Virus record (IMG/VR): IMGVR_UViG_3300043403_000217
Span: 1 to 24,185 of that record
DNA from: a virus
DNA: 24,185 bases
Reading direction: 5' to 3' (one strand)
In this document: positions 4,892 through 12,795 of the stretch, one piece after another
Layout: each line of letters starts with the position of its first letter
Position numbering within the stretch: the first letter of the stretch is position 1
Notes under the pieces: generated by a model
What the model saw: only the letters and a program-made list of their open reading frames with translations
What the model was told of the DNA's origin: nothing
Databases searched by the model: none
Position numbers and translations under genes: made by a program

Positions 4892-5777
4892 AATAGATGT
4901 ATTAAAAGTATTACAAGACAATAAAGGAAAAATTTTTATAAGATATTATGATTTTTTTTTAAAAGTTTTAAGTAATTTCAATGATGATGATTCTTTTTAT
5001 AAAATAATGAATGCCGGTTTTTTTAATTCAGACTATACTAGTAATGCTTGTGAATATTTGTGTTTTTATTTTTCAACGTATTTTAAAGAAGAAGAATATT
5101 TAGAAGTTTTTAGCGATAAAATAAAACACGGTTATATTTCAATTAGGTTTGCAAAACAATTTAAAAACTACAGAAATAAAATGATTTTAAATATAAAAAA
5201 ATCTGAACATGCATTACTATGGGCGCATGAAATAGGAAATAAAGAAAAAATGAAGCCTCTAATAAATGATTACAAATCTGCATATGGATGGATAATGAAT
5301 ATTTGTCTTTGCAATAAAGAAAGAAAAGAAATGATAAATATAATAAAAAAACAAAGAGATATTATTTCAATTGATGAAATGCTTCATATGGATGCAGTTA
5401 ATTTTGTTGAAACTAAAGAAGAGGTTATTTATTTGGCAAAAAGAATTTCAGAAACAATTGAACTTAAATCAACAGACTGGGTTTTTAATTTAGATAAATT
5501 TTTTAAATTAAGGTATGTTACTTTTTACATTTTTAATAATCGTTCAGATTTTAAATTTTTGTTTGAAAACGAAGTTTTTAAAATTTTGTATTCTTTTCTT
5601 TCGTGCAAAAATCTTTATGAAACAGCTATGAATCTTTTTTCTGTGTCTTGTAATTATTCAGAAAAAAATCTTTTTTGTTTAAAATCAGAAAAAAATCTTT
5701 TTTGTTTAAAAGTTGATAAAAATTGTCGTGAAAAAATTTTAATTGATGTCGCAGATTTTTTGCAAAATAATCTTTAA
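4881..5777 (+). CDS. Large WxIGD-family protein of unknown function
   Basis: This 298-residue protein starts MKTKIDVLKVLQDNK, like the 117-residue protein at 1846. It carries one recognisable degenerate repeat, HALLWAHEIGNKEKM (about 110-124), followed by a weaker unit. The rest is aromatic- and lysine-rich and probably helical. A perfect 27-bp tandem duplication (5658-5711) adds a second SEKNLFCLK near residue 260-277. No enzymatic motif or membrane segment is visible. The start overlaps the small frame ending at 4891, and the preceding GGATGGATAAAT gives only a moderate ribosome site. The function is unknown. Its position ties it to the recombination cluster. Confidence 0.75.
   Translation: MKTKIDVLKVLQDNKGKIFIRYYDFFLKVLSNFNDDDSFYKIMNAGFFNSDYTSNACEYLCFYFSTYFKEEEYLEVFSDKIKHGYISIRFAKQFKNYRNKMILNIKKSEHALLWAHEIGNKEKMKPLINDYKSAYGWIMNICLCNKERKEMINIIKKQRDIISIDEMLHMDAVNFVETKEEVIYLAKRISETIELKSTDWVFNLDKFFKLRYVTFYIFNNRSDFKFLFENEVFKILYSFLSCKNLYETAMNLFSVSCNYSEKNLFCLKSEKNLFCLKVDKNCREKILIDVADFLQNNL
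5658..5711. repeat. Perfect 27-bp tandem duplication inside a coding sequence
   Basis: Bases 5658-5684 are repeated exactly at 5685-5711, adding nine codons (SEKNLFCLK twice) without breaking the frame. Each unit contains a run of seven A followed by TC and six T, which can form a hairpin and favours replication slippage. Confidence 0.9.
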
Positions 5778-5791
5778 AAAAGGGGAAAAAA

Positions 5792-5935
5792 ATGACGTTA
5801 TGGTACTTTACTTGTGTTGTTATTCAAAAAGTGTTGGGAATTATGCTGTTGTTGGGTGTATTATATGTTAGCGCTATTTTTTTAAACATATTTTATTCTA
5901 TTGTAAATAAAGCTTGGAGGAAGATTTTTAAATGA
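5792..5935 (+). CDS. Small single-pass membrane protein
   Basis: This 47-residue frame begins MTLWYFTCVVIQ and contains one long hydrophobic stretch (about residues 13-38). It ends with the basic tail NKAWRKIFK, as expected for a small inner-membrane protein with a cytoplasmic C-terminus. The ribosome site AAGGGG precedes the ATG, and the stop overlaps the next start in ATGA. It lies 15 bp after the previous stop, in the same operon. A holin-like role is conceivable from size alone, but it sits in the early region far from the lysozyme gene, so no function is assigned. Confidence 0.7.
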   Translation: MTLWYFTCVVIQKVLGIMLLLGVLYVSAIFLNIFYSIVNKAWRKIFK

Positions 5936-6192
5936 TGGATATAGACTTAAACAATTTATCGGGTGCTTTGTTCAAAAATGAATCAAAAAAAACAGATAAT
6001 CATCCCGATTACCAAGGAAATTTATCTTACAACGGAACAAAAATTGCATATGTTTCTGCTTGGATAAACACAAGCAAAACTACAGGCAAAAAATTTATTT
6101 CTTTAAAATTAAAAGAAATTGGTTCTGTTGCAAATGAGGAAAAAATTTCAGAACCAGAGCCTGATTATAAAGATGACGACATACCATTTTGA
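5932..6192 (+). CDS. Small SSB-tailed DNA-binding-like protein (DUF736-like)
   Basis: This 86-residue protein has a central segment NHPDYQGNLSYNGTKIAYVSAW (23-44) then TGKKFISLKL, resembling the compact beta-barrel pattern of DUF736-type proteins. Its last residues, DYKDDDIPF, are a textbook single-stranded DNA-binding protein C-terminal tail, which recruits replication and recombination partners. An OB-like fold is inferred, not shown. It ends the recombination block and is translationally coupled to the membrane protein upstream through ATGA. GGAGG lies 11 bases upstream of the first ATG. Members of such families often accompany phage annealing proteins. Confidence 0.7.
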   Translation: MMDIDLNNLSGALFKNESKKTDNHPDYQGNLSYNGTKIAYVSAWINTSKTTGKKFISLKLKEIGSVANEEKISEPEPDYKDDDIPF

Positions 6193-6219
6193 TTGTTTAA
6201 ATTTAAATCACAAATTGTA

Positions 6220-6247
6220 TTGATTTTGTATTTATTAGTGGTAATAT
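6220..6247 (+). promoter_or_regulatory. Candidate promoter for rightward virion operon
   Basis: TTGATT (6220-6225) and TAATAT (6242-6247) are separated by 16 bp, and TGG directly before TAATAT gives an extended -10. It lies in the only sizeable gap (6193-6279) between the early genes and the rightward virion gene run. It would start transcription about 25 bases before the ATG at 6280. Confidence 0.4.
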
Positions 6248-6279
6248 TAAACAATTATTTGTTTGTTTAGTTATGTGCC

Positions 6280-6495
6280 ATGAGAAATATTTTTAAAAAT
6301 GCTATCAAAAGAAAAGGAGGTTTGACGCGAACTGTTGGCGGAAAACCTTCTGAACATATGGAAGCTGTTAAAAAATTAGCTAAGGACGGCACGCCTCTTC
6401 AAAAAAAACAAGCTAATTTCTTTTTAAACATACTTAACAAAAGTAAAAAGAAATCTCGCGGACGGTTACTTAAACGAATTAAAGGCGAAAATTAA
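6280..6495 (+). CDS. Small very basic protein, start of virion operon
   Basis: This 71-residue protein is rich in Lys and Arg, especially in the tail KSKKKSRGRLLKRIKGEN, and could bind DNA or be packed in the virion. It has no recognised domain. No ribosome site precedes the chosen ATG. A perfect Shine-Dalgarno sequence (AAAAGGAGGT, 6312-6321) lies inside the gene, but no well-placed start follows, so the first ATG is retained with reservation. Its stop overlaps the next start (TAATG). Short basic proteins upstream of the portal occur in many podoviruses, but their role is mostly unknown. Confidence 0.65.
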   Translation: MRNIFKNAIKRKGGLTRTVGGKPSEHMEAVKKLAKDGTPLQKKQANFFLNILNKSKKKSRGRLLKRIKGEN

Positions 6496-6860
6496 TGGCA
6501 ATTACGGAAACATCTAGATTTTTGATGGGAAGAGATGGGCATTCTACGCCAACTCTAAGCCATGAAGAATTGTCCCTTGGCTGGTGCGTTAAATTATCTT
6601 CTGCCGCAACGTCCAGTTTTAACATACCAACCTCACCTGCTTGGATTCAATTAACTAGCACTGGAAGCTTGTTAGTCTCGTTTGGAGCCGTTGGAGCTGT
6701 AGCAACTGGAACGCCGGCCGCTACAAACGGTGGGGAGTTTGTTTTTAATGGTGAAAAAATAATCAATATTCAAAGTTCTCAACAAGCTTTTGATACAATT
6801 TATTTCAATAACATTAGTTCATCTGACGTTTATTTGTACTTAAAATATTACAACATATGA
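6495..6860 (+). CDS. Putative small virion protein, beta-rich
   Basis: This 121-residue protein is Ser/Thr/Gly-rich with alternating hydrophobic strands. It has the layout of small phage head-surface or tail proteins: an N-terminal ITETSRF segment, a central LLVSFGAVGAVATGTPAATNGGEF loop and a C-terminal strand DVYLYLKYYNI. It contains no enzymatic motif. It overlaps both neighbours, by one base upstream and by ATGA downstream, in the operon leading to the portal. A decoration or structural role is inferred from composition and context only. Confidence 0.6.
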   Translation: MAITETSRFLMGRDGHSTPTLSHEELSLGWCVKLSSAATSSFNIPTSPAWIQLTSTGSLLVSFGAVGAVATGTPAATNGGEFVFNGEKIINIQSSQQAFDTIYFNNISSSDVYLYLKYYNI

Positions 6861-7015
6861 CAAAAAATGAAATAAAGGAAATCAAAAAAATGTATGAACA
6901 GGTTATTTCAAAGAAAGAATACGAAGTAATCATAAAGAAAAAATCAGAAAACATAGATAATTTTTTGTCTGAAAAAAATTACATTATTATAGACATTTAC
7001 GATGACATTTTATGA
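6857..7015 (+). CDS. Small hypothetical protein, translationally coupled
   Basis: This 52-residue frame begins MTKNEIKEIKKMYEQ and ends YIIIDIYDDIL. It has ATGA overlaps at both ends, which makes it very likely to be a real coupled gene. It is predicted to be an N-terminal lysine/glutamate-rich helix followed by a short hydrophobic strand and an acidic tail. No family is recognised. Confidence 0.7.
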   Translation: MTKNEIKEIKKMYEQVISKKEYEVIIKKKSENIDNFLSEKNYIIIDIYDDIL

Positions 7016-7443
7016 TAAATGAATTTTTTATTATCTTCAAAGATTCCGACAAATGGATAACTAAACTATTACCAAAAGGTTTTAGGCATCTTACATTGTA
7101 TGCGGTTGATAATTCAAATTTAATTTTGTTTGATTTAAGAACTTCAAAAATGGAAGTTTCTATTATACCAGGGATTGATCCAAAAAACATACCTAATATT
7201 GTTTCTACCGCATACAAAGATTGTAAAATTATTCACATAAAAATGTCTCAACATAGTCAATCTTCTGGACTACACCGGATTATTTTTAACTCATGCGTTG
7301 GCATGACAAAATACATTGTCGGATTAAATTGTTCATCTATTACTCCAAAACAATTGTTTAATAAACTAACATCGTGTAATATTAAATCACTTGGAATAGA
7401 ATTCTTAAAAGTTAAAGATGGAGACAAAGAATGGGAATGCTAG
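7012..7443 (+). CDS. Putative permuted papain-fold (NlpC/P60-like) phage protein
   Basis: This 143-residue protein resembles small phage proteins encoded upstream of portals. They have an early His in a GFRHLTLY segment (His26 here) and a later SCVGMTKYIVGL segment (Cys near residue 95), followed by a TPKQLFNKL helix. The order His-then-Cys and the Cys at the start of a hydrophobic helix are compatible with a permuted papain-like cysteine peptidase or amidase. The family link is pattern recognition only, and activity is not demonstrated. It overlaps both neighbours, and the ribosome site for the next gene lies within its 3' end. Confidence 0.55.
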   Translation: MINEFFIIFKDSDKWITKLLPKGFRHLTLYAVDNSNLILFDLRTSKMEVSIIPGIDPKNIPNIVSTAYKDCKIIHIKMSQHSQSSGLHRIIFNSCVGMTKYIVGLNCSSITPKQLFNKLTSCNIKSLGIEFLKVKDGDKEWEC

Positions 7444-7640
7444 GAAATGACGATCAACTGGATGATTTAAGAAAAAAACAAAATGAAGAACAAGCTAAAT
7501 TAGATTTAGAAACAAAACGTCAAAAAGTTTCTGATCAAGAAAGACAAATCAGTTTGTTAAAAAGATTGCAATCGTCCGGGACAGGTCAAACACCCATGGA
7601 CCCTTTAAACAACTCTTTAAAACAAAGACTTGGACAATAA
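7431..7640 (+). CDS. Small coiled-coil protein upstream of portal
   Basis: This 69-residue, highly charged protein has a predicted coiled coil from about residue 8 to 47 (DDLRKKQNEEQAKLDLE onward) and a Pro/Gly-containing tail. The start is supported by GGAG seven bases upstream. It overlaps the previous gene by 13 bp, and the portal ATG follows its stop after one base. Small coiled-coil proteins immediately before portals are common in podoviruses. A role in head assembly is only inferred. Confidence 0.7.
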   Translation: MGMLGNDDQLDDLRKKQNEEQAKLDLETKRQKVSDQERQISLLKRLQSSGTGQTPMDPLNNSLKQRLGQ

Positions 7641-7641
7641 T

Positions 7642-9285
7642 ATGGAACATGATTATTCAGAAAGATTAAAAAAATATTCTGAAGCCGAAGTATACAAAAC
7701 AACAAAATTAACCATTTTTCAGCAAGCGTATAAATATTCATTTCCAGAAAGAAACCAATGGTTATTTATGAATTCAGCCGACGGCAAAATACAAAACACT
7801 CAAATTGACAAAACAATATACAGGTTTGATGTTACAGCAATTGAATCTTTGGAAGTTTTTTCTTCTAATATTCAAAATTGGTATGCAAATCCCTATAAAA
7901 AAATTATTCAGCTTATTCCAGGTCAAAGAATAGAAAAATATTTGAATGACAACATAAAAAAAGATTTGGACTATAATAGTGATCTAATAAAAAAATTTAT
8001 TGATTCTTCAAACTTTAATTCACAATTAAATTTAGCGGCAAAAGATTGTGGAATTTCAACAGGTCTTCTTCAATTAAAAAAATCAAACAACACTTTTAAC
8101 CCGCTTAAATTTGAAGCAATTCCAATGCACCAAGTGGTTCTTGGAGAGCATGACGGTAAAATAACAAATGTCTGGAGAAAATTTTTAGTTCCCGCTTGCG
8201 ATTTGGAATCAATTTGGCCAAACGCAAAATTATCAGACCGCATAAAAAGAATTATTGCAAAAGACCCAGATACTAAAATAAACATTTTAGAGTCAACAAT
8301 ATACTATCCATTAAATCAAAAAGATGAAAAATATGAATACACGGTTGATGACATGGATGGTCAGTTTAATTTGTTAACAATAAAAAAACGATTTAGTGAA
8401 TGGATTCCTTTTCGCTGGAGTGTTTCTCCCGGTGAAATTTGGGGAAGCGGCCCAGTACTTCAAGTTTTAGATTTAATACGTATTGCAAATACCATGGCGT
8501 TTTTTGAAATACGATCAGCTGGTTATCAAGCGGCTAATGTATTAATGAAAGATGCTGAAAGCATAATTAACCCAAATTTAATAAAAATGGAGCCTGGAGC
8601 AATTATAGATGTAGCAAACACTTTAACTCCTCCGATTGTTCCGCTACAAGTTTCTGGCGATGTAAAATTCAGTCAATTAAACTTGTCTTTAATTCAACAA
8701 CAAATTAGAAATATGATGTATGCTGACCCAATTTCTCAAGATAATGAAAGAGAAAAAACAGCCACAGAAGTTCAAATTTTACAAGACAATTGGGTTAAAA
8801 AATCTTCTTCAAGCTTTTGGAGAATTCAAGATGAATTAATGAGACCCTTGGTTTCTAAAGTAATTTTAATGCTTGCTGATGAAAATTTATTAAAGCCAAT
8901 AATAACACCGAAAGGCCCTGTTTCATTTAATTTAGACGACGGCGATTTAGATATAGAAATACTAAATCCGCTTTATGACGCTTCTCAAAATGATGATGCA
9001 AATACGTTGCTTAGGTTTTATCAGTCATTATCTTTTATATTGCAAGGACCGCAAAATTTAGCATCTATTAATACAAAAGAAATTCCTGGTTATTTTGCTG
9101 AAAAATACAACATCCCTCAAATGTTAATAAAATCGCCAGAAGAAATAACGCAATCTGCACAAGATGCGTTAAATATTCAAAATCAGTTAAATCAACAAAA
9201 TAACGCTAACCAACAAAATAATGACCCAAACACTAATTTAGAACAAGCTAAATCTGGAGTTGGAATTTCTTCTTTTATGGAGTAA
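7642..9285 (+). CDS. Portal protein (head-tail connector, T7 gp8-like)
   Basis: This protein of 547 residues from the ATG forms the dodecameric portal through which DNA is packaged and to which the tail attaches. The N-terminus (YSERLKKYSEAEVYKTTKLT) and the following YSFPERNQWLF are typical of podovirus portals. The central PFRWSVSPGEIWGSGP (256-271) and REKTATEV (370-377) match conserved portal positions. The tail is Gln/Asn-rich (IQNQLNQQNNANQQNN), as in many members. An upstream TTG at 7630 is in frame, but GGA seven bases before the ATG at 7642 favours the ATG. The scaffold gene follows after two small genes, as expected. Confidence 0.87.
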   Translation: MEHDYSERLKKYSEAEVYKTTKLTIFQQAYKYSFPERNQWLFMNSADGKIQNTQIDKTIYRFDVTAIESLEVFSSNIQNWYANPYKKIIQLIPGQRIEKYLNDNIKKDLDYNSDLIKKFIDSSNFNSQLNLAAKDCGISTGLLQLKKSNNTFNPLKFEAIPMHQVVLGEHDGKITNVWRKFLVPACDLESIWPNAKLSDRIKRIIAKDPDTKINILESTIYYPLNQKDEKYEYTVDDMDGQFNLLTIKKRFSEWIPFRWSVSPGEIWGSGPVLQVLDLIRIANTMAFFEIRSAGYQAANVLMKDAESIINPNLIKMEPGAIIDVANTLTPPIVPLQVSGDVKFSQLNLSLIQQQIRNMMYADPISQDNEREKTATEVQILQDNWVKKSSSSFWRIQDELMRPLVSKVILMLADENLLKPIITPKGPVSFNLDDGDLDIEILNPLYDASQNDDANTLLRFYQSLSFILQGPQNLASINTKEIPGYFAEKYNIPQMLIKSPEEITQSAQDALNIQNQLNQQNNANQQNNDPNTNLEQAKSGVGISSFME

Positions 9286-9288
9286 ATT

Positions 9289-9444
9289 TTGGACAAAACA
9301 ATACCTGCTGCTCAAGATGTTTTAGACTTGTTAAACTTATTGATCAAATCTAATATAAAAGAACCTGTTATATTTGATGTGGTTTATGACGATGAAGAAG
9401 TAAATAATGAAAAGGAGTTAAATAATGGCTTGGGATCAAAATGA
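9289..9444 (+). CDS. Small acidic protein with TTG start, between portal and Bbp19-like gene
   Basis: This 51-residue frame starts at TTG three bases after the portal stop. GGAG lies six bases upstream, overlapping the end of the portal gene. It begins DKTIPAAQDVLDLLNLLI and ends in an acidic stretch with DVVYDDEEVNNEKE, with composition like its neighbours. It fills an otherwise empty 139-bp gap and overlaps the following gene by 20 bp. No family is recognised. The non-ATG start leaves some doubt. Confidence 0.55.
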   Translation: MDKTIPAAQDVLDLLNLLIKSNIKEPVIFDVVYDDEEVNNEKELNNGLGSK

Positions 9445-9664
9445 TTTTGTTTACTTGTGTGGAATGGTTTTTTGTAACGAATACGGTGATAAATTATTAA
9501 ATATTTTAAAAGAATATTACGTTGATACTCGTTATGAAAGATCTTTGATGGAAGAAAACAACAACAAGGTAATATGGATGCTTGGACAAAGAGACATGGT
9601 TCAAAAAATATTTATTGCTTTAGATGAGTTTAAACGCAAAAAAACAAATGGAGACTTTAAATGA
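9425..9664 (+). CDS. Bbp19-like phage protein
   Basis: This 79-residue protein has the Bbp19-like pattern: an N-terminal aromatic segment, a GDKLLNILKEYY helix, an NNNKVIWMLGQRDMVQKIF segment (46-64) with the conserved L-G-Q-R-D, and a basic end. Such proteins sit between portal and scaffold or capsid in many podoviruses; their role is not established. AAGGAG lies seven bases upstream of the ATG, and the stop overlaps the scaffold start by ATGA. Confidence 0.7.
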   Translation: MAWDQNDFVYLCGMVFCNEYGDKLLNILKEYYVDTRYERSLMEENNNKVIWMLGQRDMVQKIFIALDEFKRKKTNGDFK

Positions 9665-10395
9665 CAGAATTTGTTAATGAAAATCAACAACATTTACAAG
9701 AAATTCATGGTGAAAATAAAAGTTTAAATGAAGTCGGTATTGCTAAAGAGACACTTCAAAAAAGCCAAGATACACCAGAAAGGCCAGACTGGCTTATGGA
9801 CAATTTTAAAACTGTTGAAGAACAGGCAAAAGCAGCCAAAGATTTTAGAGAAGCTTTATCAAAAAAATCTCCTGACGCGCCAGAGGAGTACAAGTTAAAT
9901 TTAGACCAAAGTTTAGTTGAAAAATATGGGCTAGAAGACAACGAAGTATTAAAAGAATTTTCTGATTTAGCAAAACAAGCTAACATTCCTCAAAAAAGTT
10001 TTGATAAATTAGTTGATTTTTACTTTTCAAATTTTGAAAAACAAGAAGCTTATGAAAATGAAATTAAGAAACAGTCAGATGAAGAAACAAAAATAAAGCT
10101 AGGCGAGCACTGGGAAGATAGAATTTCAAACATAGAATCATGGGCAGAAAAAAATCTTCCTGAAAATCTATATTCGCGTTTTTCAGAAATGTGCCAAACC
10201 GCCGAAGATGTTGAAATGTTTGAAGCATTGAAAGGTTATGTTTACGAAAAAACATCAATCCCTGGCAATTTAAGAACAGAAAGAAGTCCAATTAATCGAG
10301 ACGCTCTGATGGAAAAAATGAACGACCCAAAATACTTAAGAGACGCTGAATTTACAAGGATTGTTGAAGAAGAATACCGAAGATTATCTTTCTAA
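9661..10395 (+). CDS. Capsid scaffolding protein
   Basis: This 244-residue, acidic, mostly helical protein has the typical podovirus scaffold layout: RPDWLMDNFKTVEEQAKAAKD (40-60), the DAPEEYKLNL segment, then AKQANIPQKSFDKLVDFYF and a long charged helix. Scaffold proteins guide capsid protein assembly into procapsids and leave before or during packaging. It follows the portal and Bbp19-like genes, as in T7-like phages. Here, however, the capsid gene is not next: it lies 7.4 kb away on the opposite strand. The stop interlocks with that of a convergent gene, and a run of seven T follows (10396-10402). Confidence 0.78.
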   Translation: MTEFVNENQQHLQEIHGENKSLNEVGIAKETLQKSQDTPERPDWLMDNFKTVEEQAKAAKDFREALSKKSPDAPEEYKLNLDQSLVEKYGLEDNEVLKEFSDLAKQANIPQKSFDKLVDFYFSNFEKQEAYENEIKKQSDEETKIKLGEHWEDRISNIESWAEKNLPENLYSRFSEMCQTAEDVEMFEALKGYVYEKTSIPGNLRTERSPINRDALMEKMNDPKYLRDAEFTRIVEEEYRRLSF

Positions 10396-12794
10396 TTTTT
10401 TTGTTTTAAATAAGCGGGTGGTGTTTCGTCAAATACTTTTGATAATTTTTTAATTGTTATTTTGTTTGACGAATAAAGTTTTGAGTCAATAATTTCTTGT
10501 ATAGCTTGGTCTCTATTTAATTTAGATTTTTTCATTATATCGGCTATTTTTGTTTCAAGACTTTGATTGATAATGCTTGTTGGATCACCAAGTTCATTAA
10601 AAGTTACTTTAATTGGTTGATATTTTTCGCCAACTTTTATAGAAATTGGAACATTATTCTGATCAGCATAAACTAAAGAGCCGCCAGTATATTGAATCCA
10701 ATGACCTTGCTCTATTACTTGTTTTTTATATTTTTCATTAACCAATTTTTGAGAAGCGCCTTCAACACTTGCGCGCGGTGAACGTATTTCTGAATTTTCT
10801 AAATTTGAAACTATTAAACTTAAAGATGCTGTGGTATTATTAATGTCTATTGCACGGCCAAACATGTCTAATTTTGGAACAGTTATAGGGTTGTTGTTAA
10901 AAGATGTGGCTTGTTTTTGTTTAGTTAGCAAATCTGAAATAGCTTTTTCAGATGCATCTTCCGCTGTTAACCCTTTGTTCCAAACTAAATAAGATGCGTA
11001 TTGAGTAGCTGGTGCAAACAAATCTGATTCAGTTCTTGAAACGTCTACACCTTGTAATTTGTATTCATTTAATTCGTTTTTTAAATTTGCTAAAACCATA
11101 TTTTGAAGACTGGCAAATCCTTTGCTATCTCCAGTAGAGTTTGCAACCAAATCTTTGTAATCTGATAATTTTATTTTTGTTGAGTTTAAAAATTCACCAG
11201 ATTGGGTGTATGTTTCCGGGTTATTGTACATTGTTAAAGCTAATGGGATTTCTGGTTTTAAACCATTTTTTTTCATATCTCGCATAGCAAGATTAAAATT
11301 GTATTCGCTTCCCATATCGTTTCTTAATTGTAAAATTTCAGAAAACGATTGATCGGGCATTGCATTATTTAATGCATCTGCTAAATCTGATGCTTTCTTT
11401 TTTGTAAGCAAAGAAATGTTGCCCTCATCATAACCCATAATTTTTTGTTTATTTATTATGTATTTGAACAAATCAGTATGATCAGTATTTTCCGGGTCTG
11501 TAAACAGTTTGTCTTTTATTGCTTTATAATCTTTGTCTTGAATAATTAATTGAACCGGGTCCTCTTTTTTTAAAGTCGCATATCCATTTAATTTTTTAAT
11601 TTTATCGCTTAAAACATTTTGCGTTTCGGAAGGAAACTTTTCATTTAAATCGATGTTATTTAAATCTTCTTGAGCTTTGTTTATGTAATCTTGTTGTTGA
11701 GTAATGGGAACGGACTTAAAAAACTCAACGTCGCTATATGCTTGAGCGCCCAATAAAATTTTATGATTAAGCCTTTCATTCTCAACTGGAGATAAATTTG
11801 CTTGCAAAAAATCTAACTTTGTTTGATTTACTTTTCCAGAAGAAAACGATTCATTGTATAAATCATTCTCAACTTCAACATGATTTGTTTTTGTTATACC
11901 AAGCTGTTGTGAATAATTTTGTAAAATAGTATTAAATTTAGTTTGAAGTGTTTTTTTCTCCGTAGGCGTAAAACTTCTGTTAACATCTTTAGACTTCATA
12001 ACAGATTCTTCAAATTTTTTAGCAGTTTGTAATCTTTTGTCCAAATTTGGTATGTTTGGGTCTTCAAATATTCTCTGGTAATCGCCTAGAGATTTGTATT
12101 CAATTAAAGATTGATCTAATAAGTTTTTTCTTCGGATGTATGCTGTTCCGCTTAAATTTGAAGATACAGCATCGTTTTTTAATGTGTTTGATAATTGAGC
12201 ATGCAAAGTTGCCGCTTTTGAGTAATTTCCTTCTTCTACAGCATTGTTCATTTCATTTAAGTTTTGATCGAAACTTTGAGTCAAAACATTAATCATTGAT
12301 TTTTGTTTTTTATTAGTTAATTCTTCATTTAATGAAATAAAATTTTCTGTTTGCTGATGAGTTAATAGATTTTTAATGTACAATCTATTTTCTGTTGGCG
12401 TCGTTGCAATTGTGTTTTTAATATAATCTTCTGATTGCTCTTGGTATTTTTTTAATTTTTCATCGTCAATGTTTATTTTTGCATCAGATTTTAACAAAGA
12501 AAGTTGTTTAAATGCATCAGAAGAAATTACCATTTTATTTGCTTCTAAAGCAGTTTTATTAAATTCTTGCTGTGCTTTTGTATATGCAAAAGGAAGTTTT
12601 ATGTTTTTATTTTCACCATAAACAGCGCCTTCTGATTGTGCTTTTTGTAAATTTATTTGGTCTGCTTCAGAAAATGCTTCTTTAGATACATTGCCAAAAA
12701 GCTCAGAATAAGCGTTAAATACTGATGACTTGTCAACAACCGGGCTATCAGTTGATATTGCTACAGTATTTGAATACTTTGGAATTTCTGCCAT
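10392..12794 (-). CDS. Large internal virion (ejection) protein, gp15-like position
   Basis: This 800-residue protein is rich in Asn, Gln, Lys and Ser and predicted to be long helical, without signal peptide or enzymatic motif. It lies after gp11-, gp12- and gp14-like genes, the position of the large internal core proteins of T7-like podoviruses, which are ejected into the host to form a DNA conduit. Its start follows the previous stop after one base, so translation is probably coupled. It ends the leftward late operon, and its stop codon interlocks with that of the scaffold gene. Assignment rests on position, size and composition. Confidence 0.6.
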   Translation of the reverse strand: MAEIPKYSNTVAISTDSPVVDKSSVFNAYSELFGNVSKEAFSEADQINLQKAQSEGAVYGENKNIKLPFAYTKAQQEFNKTALEANKMVISSDAFKQLSLLKSDAKINIDDEKLKKYQEQSEDYIKNTIATTPTENRLYIKNLLTHQQTENFISLNEELTNKKQKSMINVLTQSFDQNLNEMNNAVEEGNYSKAATLHAQLSNTLKNDAVSSNLSGTAYIRRKNLLDQSLIEYKSLGDYQRIFEDPNIPNLDKRLQTAKKFEESVMKSKDVNRSFTPTEKKTLQTKFNTILQNYSQQLGITKTNHVEVENDLYNESFSSGKVNQTKLDFLQANLSPVENERLNHKILLGAQAYSDVEFFKSVPITQQQDYINKAQEDLNNIDLNEKFPSETQNVLSDKIKKLNGYATLKKEDPVQLIIQDKDYKAIKDKLFTDPENTDHTDLFKYIINKQKIMGYDEGNISLLTKKKASDLADALNNAMPDQSFSEILQLRNDMGSEYNFNLAMRDMKKNGLKPEIPLALTMYNNPETYTQSGEFLNSTKIKLSDYKDLVANSTGDSKGFASLQNMVLANLKNELNEYKLQGVDVSRTESDLFAPATQYASYLVWNKGLTAEDASEKAISDLLTKQKQATSFNNNPITVPKLDMFGRAIDINNTTASLSLIVSNLENSEIRSPRASVEGASQKLVNEKYKKQVIEQGHWIQYTGGSLVYADQNNVPISIKVGEKYQPIKVTFNELGDPTSIINQSLETKIADIMKKSKLNRDQAIQEIIDSKLYSSNKITIKKLSKVFDETPPAYLKQKN

Positions 12795-12795
12795 T

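Noticed and set aside
7630-7641. TTG start for the portal, four codons earlier
   Set aside because: It overlaps the previous stop region, and the GGA site lies between it and the ATG, favouring ATG at 7642.
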